A stretch of DNA of 45,619 bases from the NCBI GenBank assembly GCA_039802005.1, contig JBDRVV010000023.1:1-45619 (forward strand), read 5' to 3'. The translations under genes were made by a program, and so were the position numbers. Shown piece by piece: positions 18,491-25,516 of the stretch. How positions within the stretch are numbered: the first letter of the stretch is position 1; the number at the start of each line of letters is the position of its first letter. The DNA comes from a candidate division WOR-3 bacterium (GTDB lineage Bacteria > Hydrothermota > Tepidihabitantia > SM23-42 > JAOAFX01). Below the pieces are notes generated by a model. It was not told the origin of the DNA. It made no database searches and saw nothing but the letters and a program-made list of their open reading frames with translations.

Positions 18491-19729
18491 CTATATTGTT
18501 GGTACCTGGACAACTGGTTTTTCTGACTCTGAAAACACTTTTTGTTCCGCCGAGACCTTTGCATAAACTTTAAGCGGCAATGACCATATCTCAATGAATC
18601 CCTTGGAATGTGTCTGGTCAAATTCATCTATTCCTTCATAGGTCGCAAGATTCTTTAAATAGAGTCCTTTTTCTGATGAACGACCCACAACCGTTGCCGA
18701 ACCTTTATACAATTTCATCCTGACTGTCCCAGAGACATTTTTCTGGGTTTCTTCAATAAATGCCGAGATTGCCTGGCGCAACGGACTGAACCAGAGGCCA
18801 TTGTAAACCAAGTCCGAAAACAAATTCTCAAGCACAGGCTTGAAATGTAAAACATCCCTGGTCAGAACCAGTTTTTCCAAATCCTGGTGTGCCTTGATGA
18901 GAATGACTGCGGCGGGTGCCTCATAGACCTCACGGGATTTTATTCCAACGAGTCGCGATTCAATATGGTCAATCCTGCCGATGCCGTGTTTCCCACCAAT
19001 TTCATTTAATTGTATTATCAGATTAAGAAGGCTCATCGCGACGCCATTTAAAGAAACCGGCACCCCCTGTTTAAATTCTATCTCAATATATTCAGGCTCA
19101 TTTGTTGCTTCCTGTGAGGATTTTGTCCACAAAAATGCATCTTCAGGTGGTTCCTGTGTTTCATCTTCAATCGGTCCGCATTCAATACTCCTTCCCCAGA
19201 GATTCTCATCTATTGAATAAACCGATTTCTTCTCTTCAACAGGAATATTATGCTTCTTTGCATACTCCATCTCATAATCGCGTTTGAGATTGAATTCGCG
19301 CATTGGTGCAATTACCTTCAAATCTGGATTCAATGCGGCAACCCCGCATTCAAAACGGACCTGGTCATTACCTTTGCCGGTGCAGCCATGGGCGATGTAA
19401 TCAGCACCAATCCTTTCAGCAATCTTTACAAGATGTTTAACAATCAATGGTCGGGCAAGTGCAGTGGCAAGCGGATAGGCTCCTTCATAAAAGGCATTTG
19501 CCTTTAGTGCCGGAATGATATAATCCCGGACAAATTCTTCTTTGGCATCATAGATGAATGCCTGAACCGCACCAATCGTCAGGGCTTTGTCCCTTATCTC
19601 CTGTATGTCCTCATTCTGCCCCACATCAACAGTCAGGGTGGCAACCTGTGCCTGATAGTTCTCTTCTATCAGTTTGATTGCCACCGTCGTATCAAGACCG
19701 CCTGAATAGGCGAGTAAGACCTTTTTCAT
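18491..19729 (-). CDS. argG: Argininosuccinate synthase
   Basis: Joins citrulline and aspartate with ATP to argininosuccinate. 412 residues, the normal size. The N-terminal PP-loop LLAYSGGLDTTVA binds ATP. Also seen are 'HGCTGKGNDQVRFE', 'SIDENLWGRSIECG', and the C-terminal 'KGSATVVGRSS'. The start is the ATG at 19729, since AAAGGGAGG (19734-19742) sits right before it; an upstream in-frame GTG/ATG 6 codons earlier lies in the leader. It is the first gene of the argG-argD-argH operon, downstream of a consensus promoter overlapped by tandem ArgR boxes, so repression by ArgR with arginine is expected. Confidence 0.96.
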   Translation of the reverse strand: MKKVLLAYSGGLDTTVAIKLIEENYQAQVATLTVDVGQNEDIQEIRDKALTIGAVQAFIYDAKEEFVRDYIIPALKANAFYEGAYPLATALARPLIVKHLVKIAERIGADYIAHGCTGKGNDQVRFECGVAALNPDLKVIAPMREFNLKRDYEMEYAKKHNIPVEEKKSVYSIDENLWGRSIECGPIEDETQEPPEDAFLWTKSSQEATNEPEYIEIEFKQGVPVSLNGVAMSLLNLIIQLNEIGGKHGIGRIDHIESRLVGIKSREVYEAPAAVILIKAHQDLEKLVLTRDVLHFKPVLENLFSDLVYNGLWFSPLRQAISAFIEETQKNVSGTVRMKLYKGSATVVGRSSEKGLYLKNLATYEGIDEFDQTHSKGFIEIWSLPLKVYAKVSAEQKVFSESEKPVVQVPTI

Positions 19730-19742
19730 TATGCCTCCCTTT

Positions 19743-19777
19743 TGCATAATTATTCATAAAAAGTGAATAATTATATT
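19743..19777 (-). promoter_or_regulatory. Tandem ARG boxes (ArgR operator) at argG
   Basis: Two boxes related to TGAATNNNNATTCA. One at 19743-19756 reads TGCATAATTATTCA (one mismatch). The other at 19764-19777 reads TGAATAATTATATT (one perfect half-site) and covers the -10 hexamer. Their centres are 21 bp apart, the spacing that lets one ArgR hexamer bind two boxes on the same DNA face. An argR gene lies ~500 bp away. Confidence 0.75.
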
Positions 19778-19797
19778 AAAAATTGAAAGAATGTCAA
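19770..19797 (-). promoter_or_regulatory. Consensus promoter of argG-argD-argH
   Basis: Minus strand: TTGACA at 19792-19797, a 16-nt spacer, TATAAT at 19770-19775. The predicted start near 19763 lies between the two ARG boxes. Confidence 0.8.
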
Positions 19798-19894
19798 GGG
19801 GAAAAATAAATGCCTAAAAATCTCAAATACCTAAATGCCTAAAAATTTACCGATGAAATCTTTTAACTGAAAATAAAGACTGTAGGACAAAGAG

Positions 19895-20013
19895 TGGATT
19901 TTTCAGACGCCGCCCCGAACTTGTTTCTGGATCTTGAAAATAGAATGAGATGCCGAAATAAATTCGGCATGACATTGTTCAGCATGACAAATACTAATTG
20001 CAACACAGCCTCT
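19895..20013 (-). repeat. 69-bp repeat, copy B, with diverged extension
   Basis: 19945-20013 is the perfect reverse complement of 15324-15392. The flank 19895-19944 matches the flank of copy A at roughly three quarters of positions. It sits upstream of argG, so the arg operon is bracketed by inverted copies 4.55 kb apart. Confidence 0.9.
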
Positions 20014-20219
20014 AAAGGTTTGCCCTACATGCTAAAAAACAATTCTAATGTAGGGCAAGGCTTTAGCCTTGCGGAATAATACTAATCCTCTAAAGGCGAA
20101 TTATCATAAGGACAGGAAGAACAGTTAAGGTGCCACCACGTGGTCAGCGTAAGCCGATTCAACCCCTGTGAATGTCGGGATGAAAATGCCAAAATGGTGA
20201 TGAACAGAAGATAGAGATA
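20014..20219. repeat. Intergenic repeat hairpin GCAAGGCT/AGCCTTGC
   Basis: A perfect 8-bp stem with a 2-nt centre at 20055-20072, next to the repeated word TGTAGGGCAA. The remaining sequence to argR shows no ORF or promoter. With 19798-19894 this makes up the ~490-base argG-argR gap, which also holds CCTAAA-rich words at 19811-19850 like those beside hypD. Confidence 0.6.
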
Positions 20220-20702
20220 TTATTCGGTCTTTGGTTTAATCAACAAATCTTGAAATCGCTTTTTTACTTTTTTTGTATTATCGGCTGAATCAACAACAAC
20301 CAGGATTGTATCATCGCCGGCAACGGTACCAAGGATATGTTCCATCTCGGCAAGGTCAATGACCCGTGCCACGCCCTGTGCCTCTCCGGGTGGTGTTTTA
20401 ATTAAAATCAAATTTCCTGTTTCTTTTATATCCCTGACAAAATTTAAAAATTTATTCTTCAATTCTTTCTCTGAAGAACTAACTTCGTCAGCAATTTTAT
20501 ATACATAATCACCGAGCCCCTTGGAAACTTTTATAACTCCAATCTCGCGCAAATCTCTTGAAAGCGTTGCCTGAGTAACCAGAACATCATGCTTCTGAAG
20601 TTCAGCAACAAGTTGCTCTTGAGTTGAAATCTCTTTTGACTGGATCAACTCCCGGATCTTTTGTTGCCTGACTTTTTTTACCTTATATTTTGATTGTGGC
20701 AT
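20220..20702 (-). CDS. argR: Arginine repressor
   Basis: Arginine-dependent transcription regulator, a hexamer. 160 residues: an N-terminal winged helix-turn-helix (about 10-75, with STQEQLVAEL and VTQATLSRDLREIG as the recognition region) and a C-terminal arginine-binding/oligomerisation domain with TPPGEAQGVARVID and the conserved GTVAGDDTILVV. The natural target, the tandem ARG boxes at the argG promoter, is in the same neighbourhood. No Shine-Dalgarno precedes the ATG; instead TATAAT ends 5 nt before it, so the mRNA is predicted to be leaderless. No alternative start exists close by and the N-terminus fits the family. Confidence 0.95.
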   Translation of the reverse strand: MPQSKYKVKKVRQQKIRELIQSKEISTQEQLVAELQKHDVLVTQATLSRDLREIGVIKVSKGLGDYVYKIADEVSSSEKELKNKFLNFVRDIKETGNLILIKTPPGEAQGVARVIDLAEMEHILGTVAGDDTILVVVDSADNTKKVKKRFQDLLIKPKTE

Positions 20703-20707
20703 AATAA

Positions 20708-20735
20708 ATTATACAAATAAAAAATAAAAAGTCAA
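20708..20735 (-). promoter_or_regulatory. Leaderless promoter of argR
   Basis: Minus strand: TTGACT at 20730-20735, a 16-nt spacer, TATAAT at 20708-20713, then 5 nt (TTATT) and the ATG. The first transcribed base should be at or within a base or two of the A of the start codon. Confidence 0.75.
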
Positions 20736-20756
20736 GTATTTATTAATGACACATTA

Positions 20757-20786
20757 AAATAAAAGGGGGTCGGCAGAACCGACCCC
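20757..20786 (-). terminator. Rho-independent terminator of hsp20
   Basis: Perfect 8-bp stem GGGGTCGG/CCGACCCC with a 5-nt loop (20766-20786). On the minus strand it is followed by CTTTTATTTT. It ends hsp20 transcription just upstream of the argR promoter. Confidence 0.85.
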
Positions 20787-20795
20787 TGTGGAAGT

Positions 20796-21239
20796 TTATT
20801 TCACTTCCACTTCAATCTCTTTTGTCTTTGCCGATTCAGGCTTTGGTAAGGTTACGGTCAGAATACCATCTTTATATGTTGCCTTAACCTTATCAGCCTC
20901 CACTGCATATGGAAGGTTAATCGTGCGGGAGAATTTTCCATAGTAGCGTTCAATCCTGTGGAATTTCTTATCTTTCGTCTCAGACTCCTGTTTCCGCTCA
21001 CCAGTTATTGATAGAACATCGCCTTCCACCGTAACCTTGAGGTCGTCCTTATTCACGCCCGGTATTTCAGCCCGCACCTCAATATTGCCGTTATTCTCGG
21101 CAATATCTATTGCCGGCATCCAGTTTCTAACTTCCGGGGCAAAAAATCTCCTGACCATTGAATCATACCAGCGGTCAAACTCATCATCAAACCTTACCAA
21201 ATCCTGAAAAGGCTCCCAAAGTTTTAGAGTGTTCTTCAT
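20796..21239 (-). CDS. Hsp20-family small heat shock protein
   Basis: An ATP-independent holdase chaperone. 147 residues: a short N-terminal arm (about 1-40), an alpha-crystallin domain (about 43-130; PAIDIAENNGNIEVRAEIPG, the strand pair around VLSITGERK, and the A-x-x-x-DGILTVTLPK signature), and a short tail with TKEIEVEVK. I chose the ATG at 21239 because the strong AGGAGGTGA (21245-21253) lies directly before it; the GTG three codons earlier falls inside this SD. An imperfect inverted repeat upstream (21271-21293) may be its operator. It ends at a clear terminator. Confidence 0.92.
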   Translation of the reverse strand: MKNTLKLWEPFQDLVRFDDEFDRWYDSMVRRFFAPEVRNWMPAIDIAENNGNIEVRAEIPGVNKDDLKVTVEGDVLSITGERKQESETKDKKFHRIERYYGKFSRTINLPYAVEADKVKATYKDGILTVTLPKPESAKTKEIEVEVK

Positions 21240-21270
21240 ATTAATCACCTCCTCATTTTTATTTCCACCT

Positions 21271-21293
21271 TTTAGACAACGAAATTGTTTAAA
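21271..21293. promoter_or_regulatory. Inverted repeat upstream of hsp20, possible operator
   Basis: TTTAGACAA and TTGTTTAAA, nine-base arms with one mismatch and a 5-nt spacer, lie in the 75-bp gap between purA and hsp20. It is not a CIRCE or a recognised HspR site. No convincing -35/-10 could be placed for hsp20, so the operator role is a guess from position. Confidence 0.35.
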
Positions 21294-21314
21294 GGTTAAA
21301 TTTGAGGTTAATAA

Positions 21315-22565
21315 TCAGAATTTCTTAATCACGGCCTCATTGGAGGCACCGACTGATATGTATGTTACCTTTAGCCCGGTATAATGTTCAATCAATTTTA
21401 TATACTCTTTTGCCTCGGAAGGCAAGTCTTCATATGTTCTAATCCCTGATATATCTTTTTTAAATCCAGGTATTTCTTCATATACGGGTAAAAGTTCATC
21501 TGCAATAAATGGATCAAATTCTTTTGCGTTTGAATAACCAACCGCAATCTTCAATGTTTCAAAATTAGATAAGACATCAAGTTTGGTTAAGAATAACTCT
21601 TTCGCATTGGTTAACCGCGCCGCATATTTTACAACGGAAGCGTCAAATGGACCGCAACGTCGTGGTCTTCCAGTTGTTGCCCCGTATTCATTTCCATATT
21701 TTCTTAAATTCTCTCCAAACTCGCCTTTATCTTCTGTAGGGAATGGACCCATACCAACCCTTGTTGTATATACCTTGGAAACACCAATCACGCGTTCAAG
21801 ATTCAACGGTACACCACCAGCACCAACAAATAGACCACCGGTTATTGTATGCGAAGAAGTGACATAAGGATAGGTTCCAAAATTTACATCAAGAAGTGCA
21901 CCCTGCGCCCCTTCAAAAAGAATCTTTTTACCTTCGGATATGATCTGTCTTATAAAATTACCGTCATCAACGATAAATGATTTTAGTTTGTACGCATATT
22001 CAAAACACTTATCAATAACCTCATTCTCAGAGAGTGGTTCCGCATGGTATATCTCCATTAAAATAAGATTCTTTCTTGATATATTCAACCTCAATTTTTT
22101 TTCTAAGTTTTCTGGATAATACAAATCACCCAATCTTATTCCTATTCTGGCATATTTATCTTCGTAGGCAATACCTATCCCCTTTTTGGTCGTCCCTATC
22201 CCGTGTGTGGTTTCTTCTTTTATCTTATCAAGGAGTATATGATAAGGAAGTATCAAATGGCAGAAACGGGATATTTTTATTCTTTTTTCAATTTCCGAAT
22301 CAAATTTTTTAAGTTCATTGAGTTCTTCAAAAAATATTGCCGGGTCAAATACACATCCCGCACCAATAAATGCAATTGTATTTTTATTTAATATTCCACT
22401 CGGAATTTGGTGGAATACATATTTGTTTTTATCACGCCAGACCGTATGCCCTGCATTGGGTCCACCCTGGAATCTAATATTTATATCAAAGTCCTTTGCC
22501 AGATAGTCAACGACCTTTCCCTTACCTTCATCACCCCATTGGAGACCAACCACTGCCGTATTCAT
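21315..22565 (-). CDS. purA: Adenylosuccinate synthetase
   Basis: First committed step from IMP to AMP: condenses IMP with aspartate using GTP. 416 residues, slightly short of the ~430 usual. Motifs: the N-terminal GTP-binding loop GLQWGDEGKGKVVD, GGPNAGHTV, 'GIGTTKKGIG' for IMP binding, 'FEGAQGALLDVNFGTYPYVTSSHT', and 'TGRPRRCGPFDA'. All conserved blocks are present. There is no Shine-Dalgarno before the ATG; a promoter lies 9 nt upstream. Confidence 0.97.
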   Translation of the reverse strand: MNTAVVGLQWGDEGKGKVVDYLAKDFDINIRFQGGPNAGHTVWRDKNKYVFHQIPSGILNKNTIAFIGAGCVFDPAIFFEELNELKKFDSEIEKRIKISRFCHLILPYHILLDKIKEETTHGIGTTKKGIGIAYEDKYARIGIRLGDLYYPENLEKKLRLNISRKNLILMEIYHAEPLSENEVIDKCFEYAYKLKSFIVDDGNFIRQIISEGKKILFEGAQGALLDVNFGTYPYVTSSHTITGGLFVGAGGVPLNLERVIGVSKVYTTRVGMGPFPTEDKGEFGENLRKYGNEYGATTGRPRRCGPFDASVVKYAARLTNAKELFLTKLDVLSNFETLKIAVGYSNAKEFDPFIADELLPVYEEIPGFKKDISGIRTYEDLPSEAKEYIKLIEHYTGLKVTYISVGASNEAVIKKF

Positions 22566-22574
22566 AAGCTTATA

Positions 22575-22602
22575 ATATTATCTATCACCTGATAAAAGTC
22601 AA
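22575..22602 (-). promoter_or_regulatory. Promoter of purA
   Basis: Minus strand: TTGACT at 22597-22602, a 16-nt spacer, TAATAT at 22575-22580, 9 nt before the ATG. An overlapping TATTAT three bases closer would give a 6-nt gap but a 19-nt spacer. Either way the leader is only a few bases and carries no SD. Confidence 0.55.
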
Positions 22603-22762
22603 TAGGTTTTATATCTTACACTTAAGCCTTGTTAATTTCTACATTCCCTTACTACTATTAATAATTTTTGAAAATATACTACAATTTTTTACAAAAATTA
22701 AAAACCAGATAAGCCCGCAAATGCAGGTAAAATCAGCATCTGCATAAAATTGCAAATAATAC

Positions 22763-22790
22763 TTGACAAAATAGAGATTTTGGATATAAT
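22763..22790 (+). promoter_or_regulatory. Consensus promoter of the ilv/leu leader
   Basis: TTGACA at 22763-22768, a 16-nt spacer, TATAAT at 22785-22790, both exact. The ATG of the leader peptide follows after 6 nt (GCTACC), so transcription is predicted to begin at the start codon. Confidence 0.85.
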
Positions 22791-22796
22791 GCTACC

Positions 22797-22886
22797 ATGA
22801 AAAAATATATTTCAAATAATTTCAGCAAAAATAGTTTGTTAGTTATCCTTATAGCCATCAGGAGGCTGGGCCTTATGTCAGCCTGA
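22797..22886 (+). CDS. Branched-chain amino-acid leader peptide (attenuator)
   Basis: A 29-codon leader peptide. Residues 14-21 read LLVILIAI, seven branched-chain codons out of eight, a run typical of ilv/leu attenuator peptides. The stop (22884-22886) lies in the first RNA stem, as expected where ribosome position chooses between antiterminator and terminator. There is no SD, but the start sits 6 nt after a consensus -10, so it is probably translated from a leaderless transcript. Its sequence shows no other domain. It regulates whatever once lay downstream; only remnants remain there. Confidence 0.85.
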   Translation: MKKYISNNFSKNSLLVILIAIRRLGLMSA

Positions 22887-22936
22887 TTTATTTATTGGAG
22901 CGATAAGGCCCACCAGAACCGGTGGGCTTTTTTTTT
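22863..22936 (+). terminator. Transcription attenuator 1 (Leu/Ile/Val controlled)
   Basis: Three mutually exclusive stems are visible. Stem 1:2 pairs AGGCTG (22863-22868) with CAGCCT (22879-22884). The antiterminator 2:3 pairs GGGCCTTAT (22868-22876) with ATAAGGCCC (22903-22911), nine perfect pairs. The terminator 3:4 pairs GCCCACC (22908-22914) with GGTGGGC (22921-22927) and is followed by nine T's. Control codons lie at 22836-22859. Confidence 0.9.
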
Positions 22937-22964
22937 AAATAAAAATGAATGAAAGGAGGTTACA

Positions 22965-23243
22965 ATGAATAATGAAGAAAAAGAAATGGAAGACAGGTTC
23001 ACACCCGAAGGGGTACCTGTCACCACGCCTATGGGTATTGAGATGAACAGAATCTTTAACCAGCCGTCTCAGAACACATACCCTAATAGTAAAACAAAGA
23101 AAAGAGGTGTGAGAACTAAAAATAGCAAACATCCTTTAAATAAAACAACCACCAAAATGGAGAATACAATTACCAATGAGATAACACAATCATTATCCGT
23201 CGTTATTATACTTATCCTACTTGGGGGTCTTTCATGGCTCTAA
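22965..23243 (+). CDS. 92-codon ORF ending in a second Leu/Ile/Val leader segment
   Basis: Starts after a strong AAAGGAGGT (22951-22959). Residues 1-65 are hydrophilic and match nothing I know; this may be the surviving start of a lost structural gene or simply a long leader. Residues 78-89 read SVVIILILLGGL, a branched-chain run, and the stop lies 22 bases before a second attenuator terminator. A shorter peptide from the internal ATG at 23157 is possible, but that ATG has neither an SD nor a promoter. The run also looks like a membrane helix, so a small membrane protein is the alternative reading. The RNA architecture downstream favours the leader function. Confidence 0.6.
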   Translation: MNNEEKEMEDRFTPEGVPVTTPMGIEMNRIFNQPSQNTYPNSKTKKRGVRTKNSKHPLNKTTTKMENTITNEITQSLSVVIILILLGGLSWL

Positions 23244-23295
23244 ACGTGTATAGAGTTCAGCGAAAGACCCACCATAAAAGGTGGGTCTTTTTTTT
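23225..23295 (+). terminator. Transcription attenuator 2
   Basis: The antiterminator pairs GGGTCTTTC (23225-23233, inside the ORF) with GAAAGACCC (23262-23270). The terminator pairs GACCCACC (23266-23273) with GGTGGGTC (23280-23287), followed by eight T's. An extra stem CTCTA/TAGAG (23238-23255) lies between. The plan is the same as attenuator 1, including shared CCCACC/GGTGGG arms, suggesting duplication. Confidence 0.88.
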
Positions 23296-23342
23296 GAACA
23301 ATCATCCCGGTAATTAGCCGAATAAGAAAGGAGGTGTAGTTA

Positions 23343-23810
23343 ATGAAAGAAGACGTCAGAGACCGATGGCATGGGTAAGGTAACGGTATATCTAAAAGCG
23401 TACGGGATGACTGTAACCGGTCGGGTGTGCATACCGATATTGTCGTTGCAAGTACCAGGGCTAATGTTGATACCTTGAATAAGTTAATATTTTCCATTGG
23501 TATGTTGCCTTCGGCAAGCGTTGGGAAAAATTCAGGACTATTTGAACCAGTGCACGGAAGTGCCCCGGGTATTGCCGGCAGGAATATCGCTAATCCCTGT
23601 GGAATAATCCTTTCCCTCGCCCTCTTATTCAGATATTCTTTAAATGAAACTCACATTGCCAAAGCAATTGAAAATGCAGTCAGCAATGTGCTTGAGAAAG
23701 GCTACCGAACTAAAGACCTTGCGGAAAAAGGTTCAAAAATATTGAGCACATCCGCTATGGAAGATTACATAAACAATGAATTGAAGAAAATACTTACCAA
23801 TAAATCCTGA
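23343..23810 (+). pseudogene. leuB: 3-isopropylmalate dehydrogenase remnant (leuB, C-terminal third)
   Basis: After attenuator 2 a strong AAAGGAGGTG leads to an ATG at 23343, but this frame stops after 11 codons (23376-23378). The same frame reopens and, from about 23490 to the stop at 23810, gives about 105 residues that match the C-terminus of Leu[30 protein letters not shown], an 'LLFRYSL' helix and '[12 protein letters not shown]…STSAMEDYI'. The first ~230 residues of the enzyme, including the substrate-binding arginines and catalytic Tyr/Lys, are absent. A GTG at 23427 could start a short product, but it would be inactive. It reads as a deletion remnant of a leu operon. Its end overlaps the convergent lipoprotein gene by 17 bp. 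Confidence 0.82.
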
Positions 23811-25065
23811 TTTCAAGAGTATCAGACCATCCTGAAAGGGCACCTTTCTTATCCTTTGCCTGGGCACTTATGTAATAAAAGCCTGGATATGTCCAGAAAT
23901 GGGATAGTGAAATTGAAGAACCGCTCGTAAAATAATTACTCCATTCAGAAATCGTTCCATCTCCCCAATCAAATCTTATCGCAATACTATCACCATCAGG
24001 GTCAACCGCGGATGAAGTGTAGTAATAAACAGAATCAACATAACCAACTGTAGGACCTATTGGAGTTGATGGCTTATTTGGTGGGTGGTTTGTTGTTGAG
24101 GAAATTGTAATCTGTTTGCTGCCAGACCAATTTGATAAAGCACCTTTACCATCCTTTGCCTGGGCTTTGATGTAATAAGTACCGGGATTTTGCCAGGAAT
24201 GATACATATGGACCGGGCTGCCACCGTAAACATAATAACTCCAGGCAGATGTATCACCATCACCCCAGGAGAACCGGATTGAGATTGTATCCCCTTCGGG
24301 GTCAGTGGCTGTTGATGAAAACAAATATGAACTATCTACAAATCCAGTTGATGGTCCAGTAGGCGTTGAAGGTGTATTTGGTGGATAATTGGTTACGATT
24401 GCAATACTCTTTATTGCGGACCATGGTGAGAGCGCACCATGGATATCCTTTGCCTGTGCATTTATATAATAATTTCCCTGCGTGCTCCATGCGTGTGAAT
24501 CAATTACTGTAGCATTATTAGCCACATAATTGCTCCAGGCAGATGTATCACCATCACCCCAGGAAAACCGGATTGAAATACTATCACCATCCGGGTCATA
24601 GGCATAAGTTGAAAATGAATAAAAACTATCCGGTTTGCCTGTTGATGGTCCTGACGGTTTTACTGGGGCATCGGGGTAGTTATTAGCACCGTAGAGCAAA
24701 ATCCTGATTGTATGGGCTGCAGACCAGTTGGAAAACGCATTACCCTCATCCTTTGCCTGGGCAGTAATGCTATATCTTCCTGTATCGCCAAAGGAATAAG
24801 ATAACGATACTGGAGAATTACTGGCAACATAATTACTCCAGGAGGATGTATCACCATTTCCCCAGGAAAATCTAATCGCAACATTATCCCCATCGGGATC
24901 ATTGGCTAAACTTGAAAAGTTGTATATAGAATCTGGATATCCATAACTGAGTCCAGTAGGTTTTACAGGCGCATCGGGTGGATTATTTCCTGTCCCAGCG
25001 CAATGGACTATCCATAATATCAAAAGTGTGATAAATAAAAATCTTTTTATCATTTTTGTTTCCAT
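23794..25065 (-). CDS. Lipoprotein made of four PKD-like repeats
   Basis: 423 residues. A lipoprotein signal peptide ends with a lipobox-like IVHC (Cys22), so the protein is likely lipid-anchored. The rest is four tandem ~98-residue repeats, each with 'P-x-x-P-x-x-P-x-G', 'Y-x-x-D-P-[DE]-G-D', an '[16 protein letters not shown]' core, and '[18 protein letters not shown]'; the DPDGD and WGDG segments are typical of PKD/Ig-like domains. The repeats are highly alike at both protein and DNA level, indicating recent internal duplication. The start ATG at 25065 has no SD and sits 7 nt after a -10 box. Such proteins usually mediate surface adhesion or protein-protein contact; no catalytic region is present. 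Confidence 0.82.
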   Translation of the reverse strand: METKMIKRFLFITLLILWIVHCAGTGNNPPDAPVKPTGLSYGYPDSIYNFSSLANDPDGDNVAIRFSWGNGDTSSWSNYVASNSPVSLSYSFGDTGRYSITAQAKDEGNAFSNWSAAHTIRILLYGANNYPDAPVKPSGPSTGKPDSFYSFSTYAYDPDGDSISIRFSWGDGDTSAWSNYVANNATVIDSHAWSTQGNYYINAQAKDIHGALSPWSAIKSIAIVTNYPPNTPSTPTGPSTGFVDSSYLFSSTATDPEGDTISIRFSWGDGDTSAWSYYVYGGSPVHMYHSWQNPGTYYIKAQAKDGKGALSNWSGSKQITISSTTNHPPNKPSTPIGPTVGYVDSVYYYTSSAVDPDGDSIAIRFDWGDGTISEWSNYFTSGSSISLSHFWTYPGFYYISAQAKDKKGALSGWSDTLEIRIYW

Positions 25066-25072
25066 AACTTTA

Positions 25073-25100
25073 ATTTTACAAAAGAAAAAACATAAGTCAA
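25073..25100 (-). promoter_or_regulatory. Leaderless promoter of the repeat lipoprotein
   Basis: Minus strand: TTGACT at 25095-25100, a 16-nt spacer, TAAAAT at 25073-25078, then 7 nt (TAAAGTT) and the ATG. No Shine-Dalgarno is present. Confidence 0.65.
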
Positions 25101-25270
25101 GCGCCTACGGTAAATACTCATTCGGCGAATAAATATTATAATCAAGTGTTAACACTAAATTCTCTCCACATTTTTGAAACTCAAATGCACAATATTTGAA
25201 AGGATTGTGGAGCTTCAATATTCTACACTAAAATTAAATTGAATAACTTATAAATAACCGCAATAATAAA

Positions 25271-25441
25271 TATCTGCCCTCCCTTGATGGGAGGGGATAA
25301 TGAGTAGGGTGATTATTTCGGGATTTTCCTCACCTTTCACCCTGAAATGAACCTGTCCTGACAGCCCGCCCTGATGTAAATCAGGGACAGGTCAGGATTC
25401 AGGGCAGGCTCTTTTTTTTCCCCCATGAAAGGGTGAGGAAA
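25271..25441. repeat. Composite nested palindromic repeat, ~170 bp
   Basis: Within the ~450-base gap before the SHMT gene. Parts: CCCTCCC/GGGAGGG (25277-25295); outer arms TTTCCTCACC (25325-25334) and GGTGAGGAAA (25432-25441); AGCCCGCCCTGA (25363-25374) against TCAGGGCAGGCT (25399-25410, one mismatch) followed by eight T's; inner CCCTGA/TCAGGG (25369-25386). Related to the palindrome at 5853-5897. The T-run could make it a plus-strand terminator. The stretch 25101-25270 has no gene; it holds a 12-bp palindrome AGTGTTAACACT at 25146-25157. Confidence 0.75.
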
Positions 25442-25468
25442 GTAGAGAGGAGTCGGGTTTTAAAATAA

Positions 25469-25496
25469 TTGACTGAATTAAAAAAACGGATATAAT
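25469..25496 (+). promoter_or_regulatory. Promoter of the SHMT-like gene
   Basis: TTGACT at 25469-25474, a 16-nt spacer, TATAAT at 25491-25496. The Shine-Dalgarno AAGGAGGT (25506-25513) lies very close to the TTG start at 25517. Confidence 0.75.
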
Positions 25497-25516
25497 TTAA
25501 AGAGCAAGGAGGTAAA

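Noticed and set aside
19894-20079. 61-codon ORF between argG and argR
   Set aside because: It is a translation of repeat copy B and the adjacent hairpin.
22965-23243. Small membrane protein of independent function
   Set aside because: The hydrophobic run coincides with Leu/Ile/Val control codons ahead of a full antiterminator/terminator pair, so a leader role is favoured; not fully excluded.
23427-23810. A complete small dehydrogenase gene with GTG start
   Set aside because: Only the C-terminal third of LeuB is present; catalytic and substrate-binding residues are missing.
25146-25157. AGTGTTAACACT palindrome as an operator
   Set aside because: It lies about 80 bp upstream of the lipoprotein start and far from the SHMT promoter, with no second copy; a 12-bp palindrome can occur by chance.
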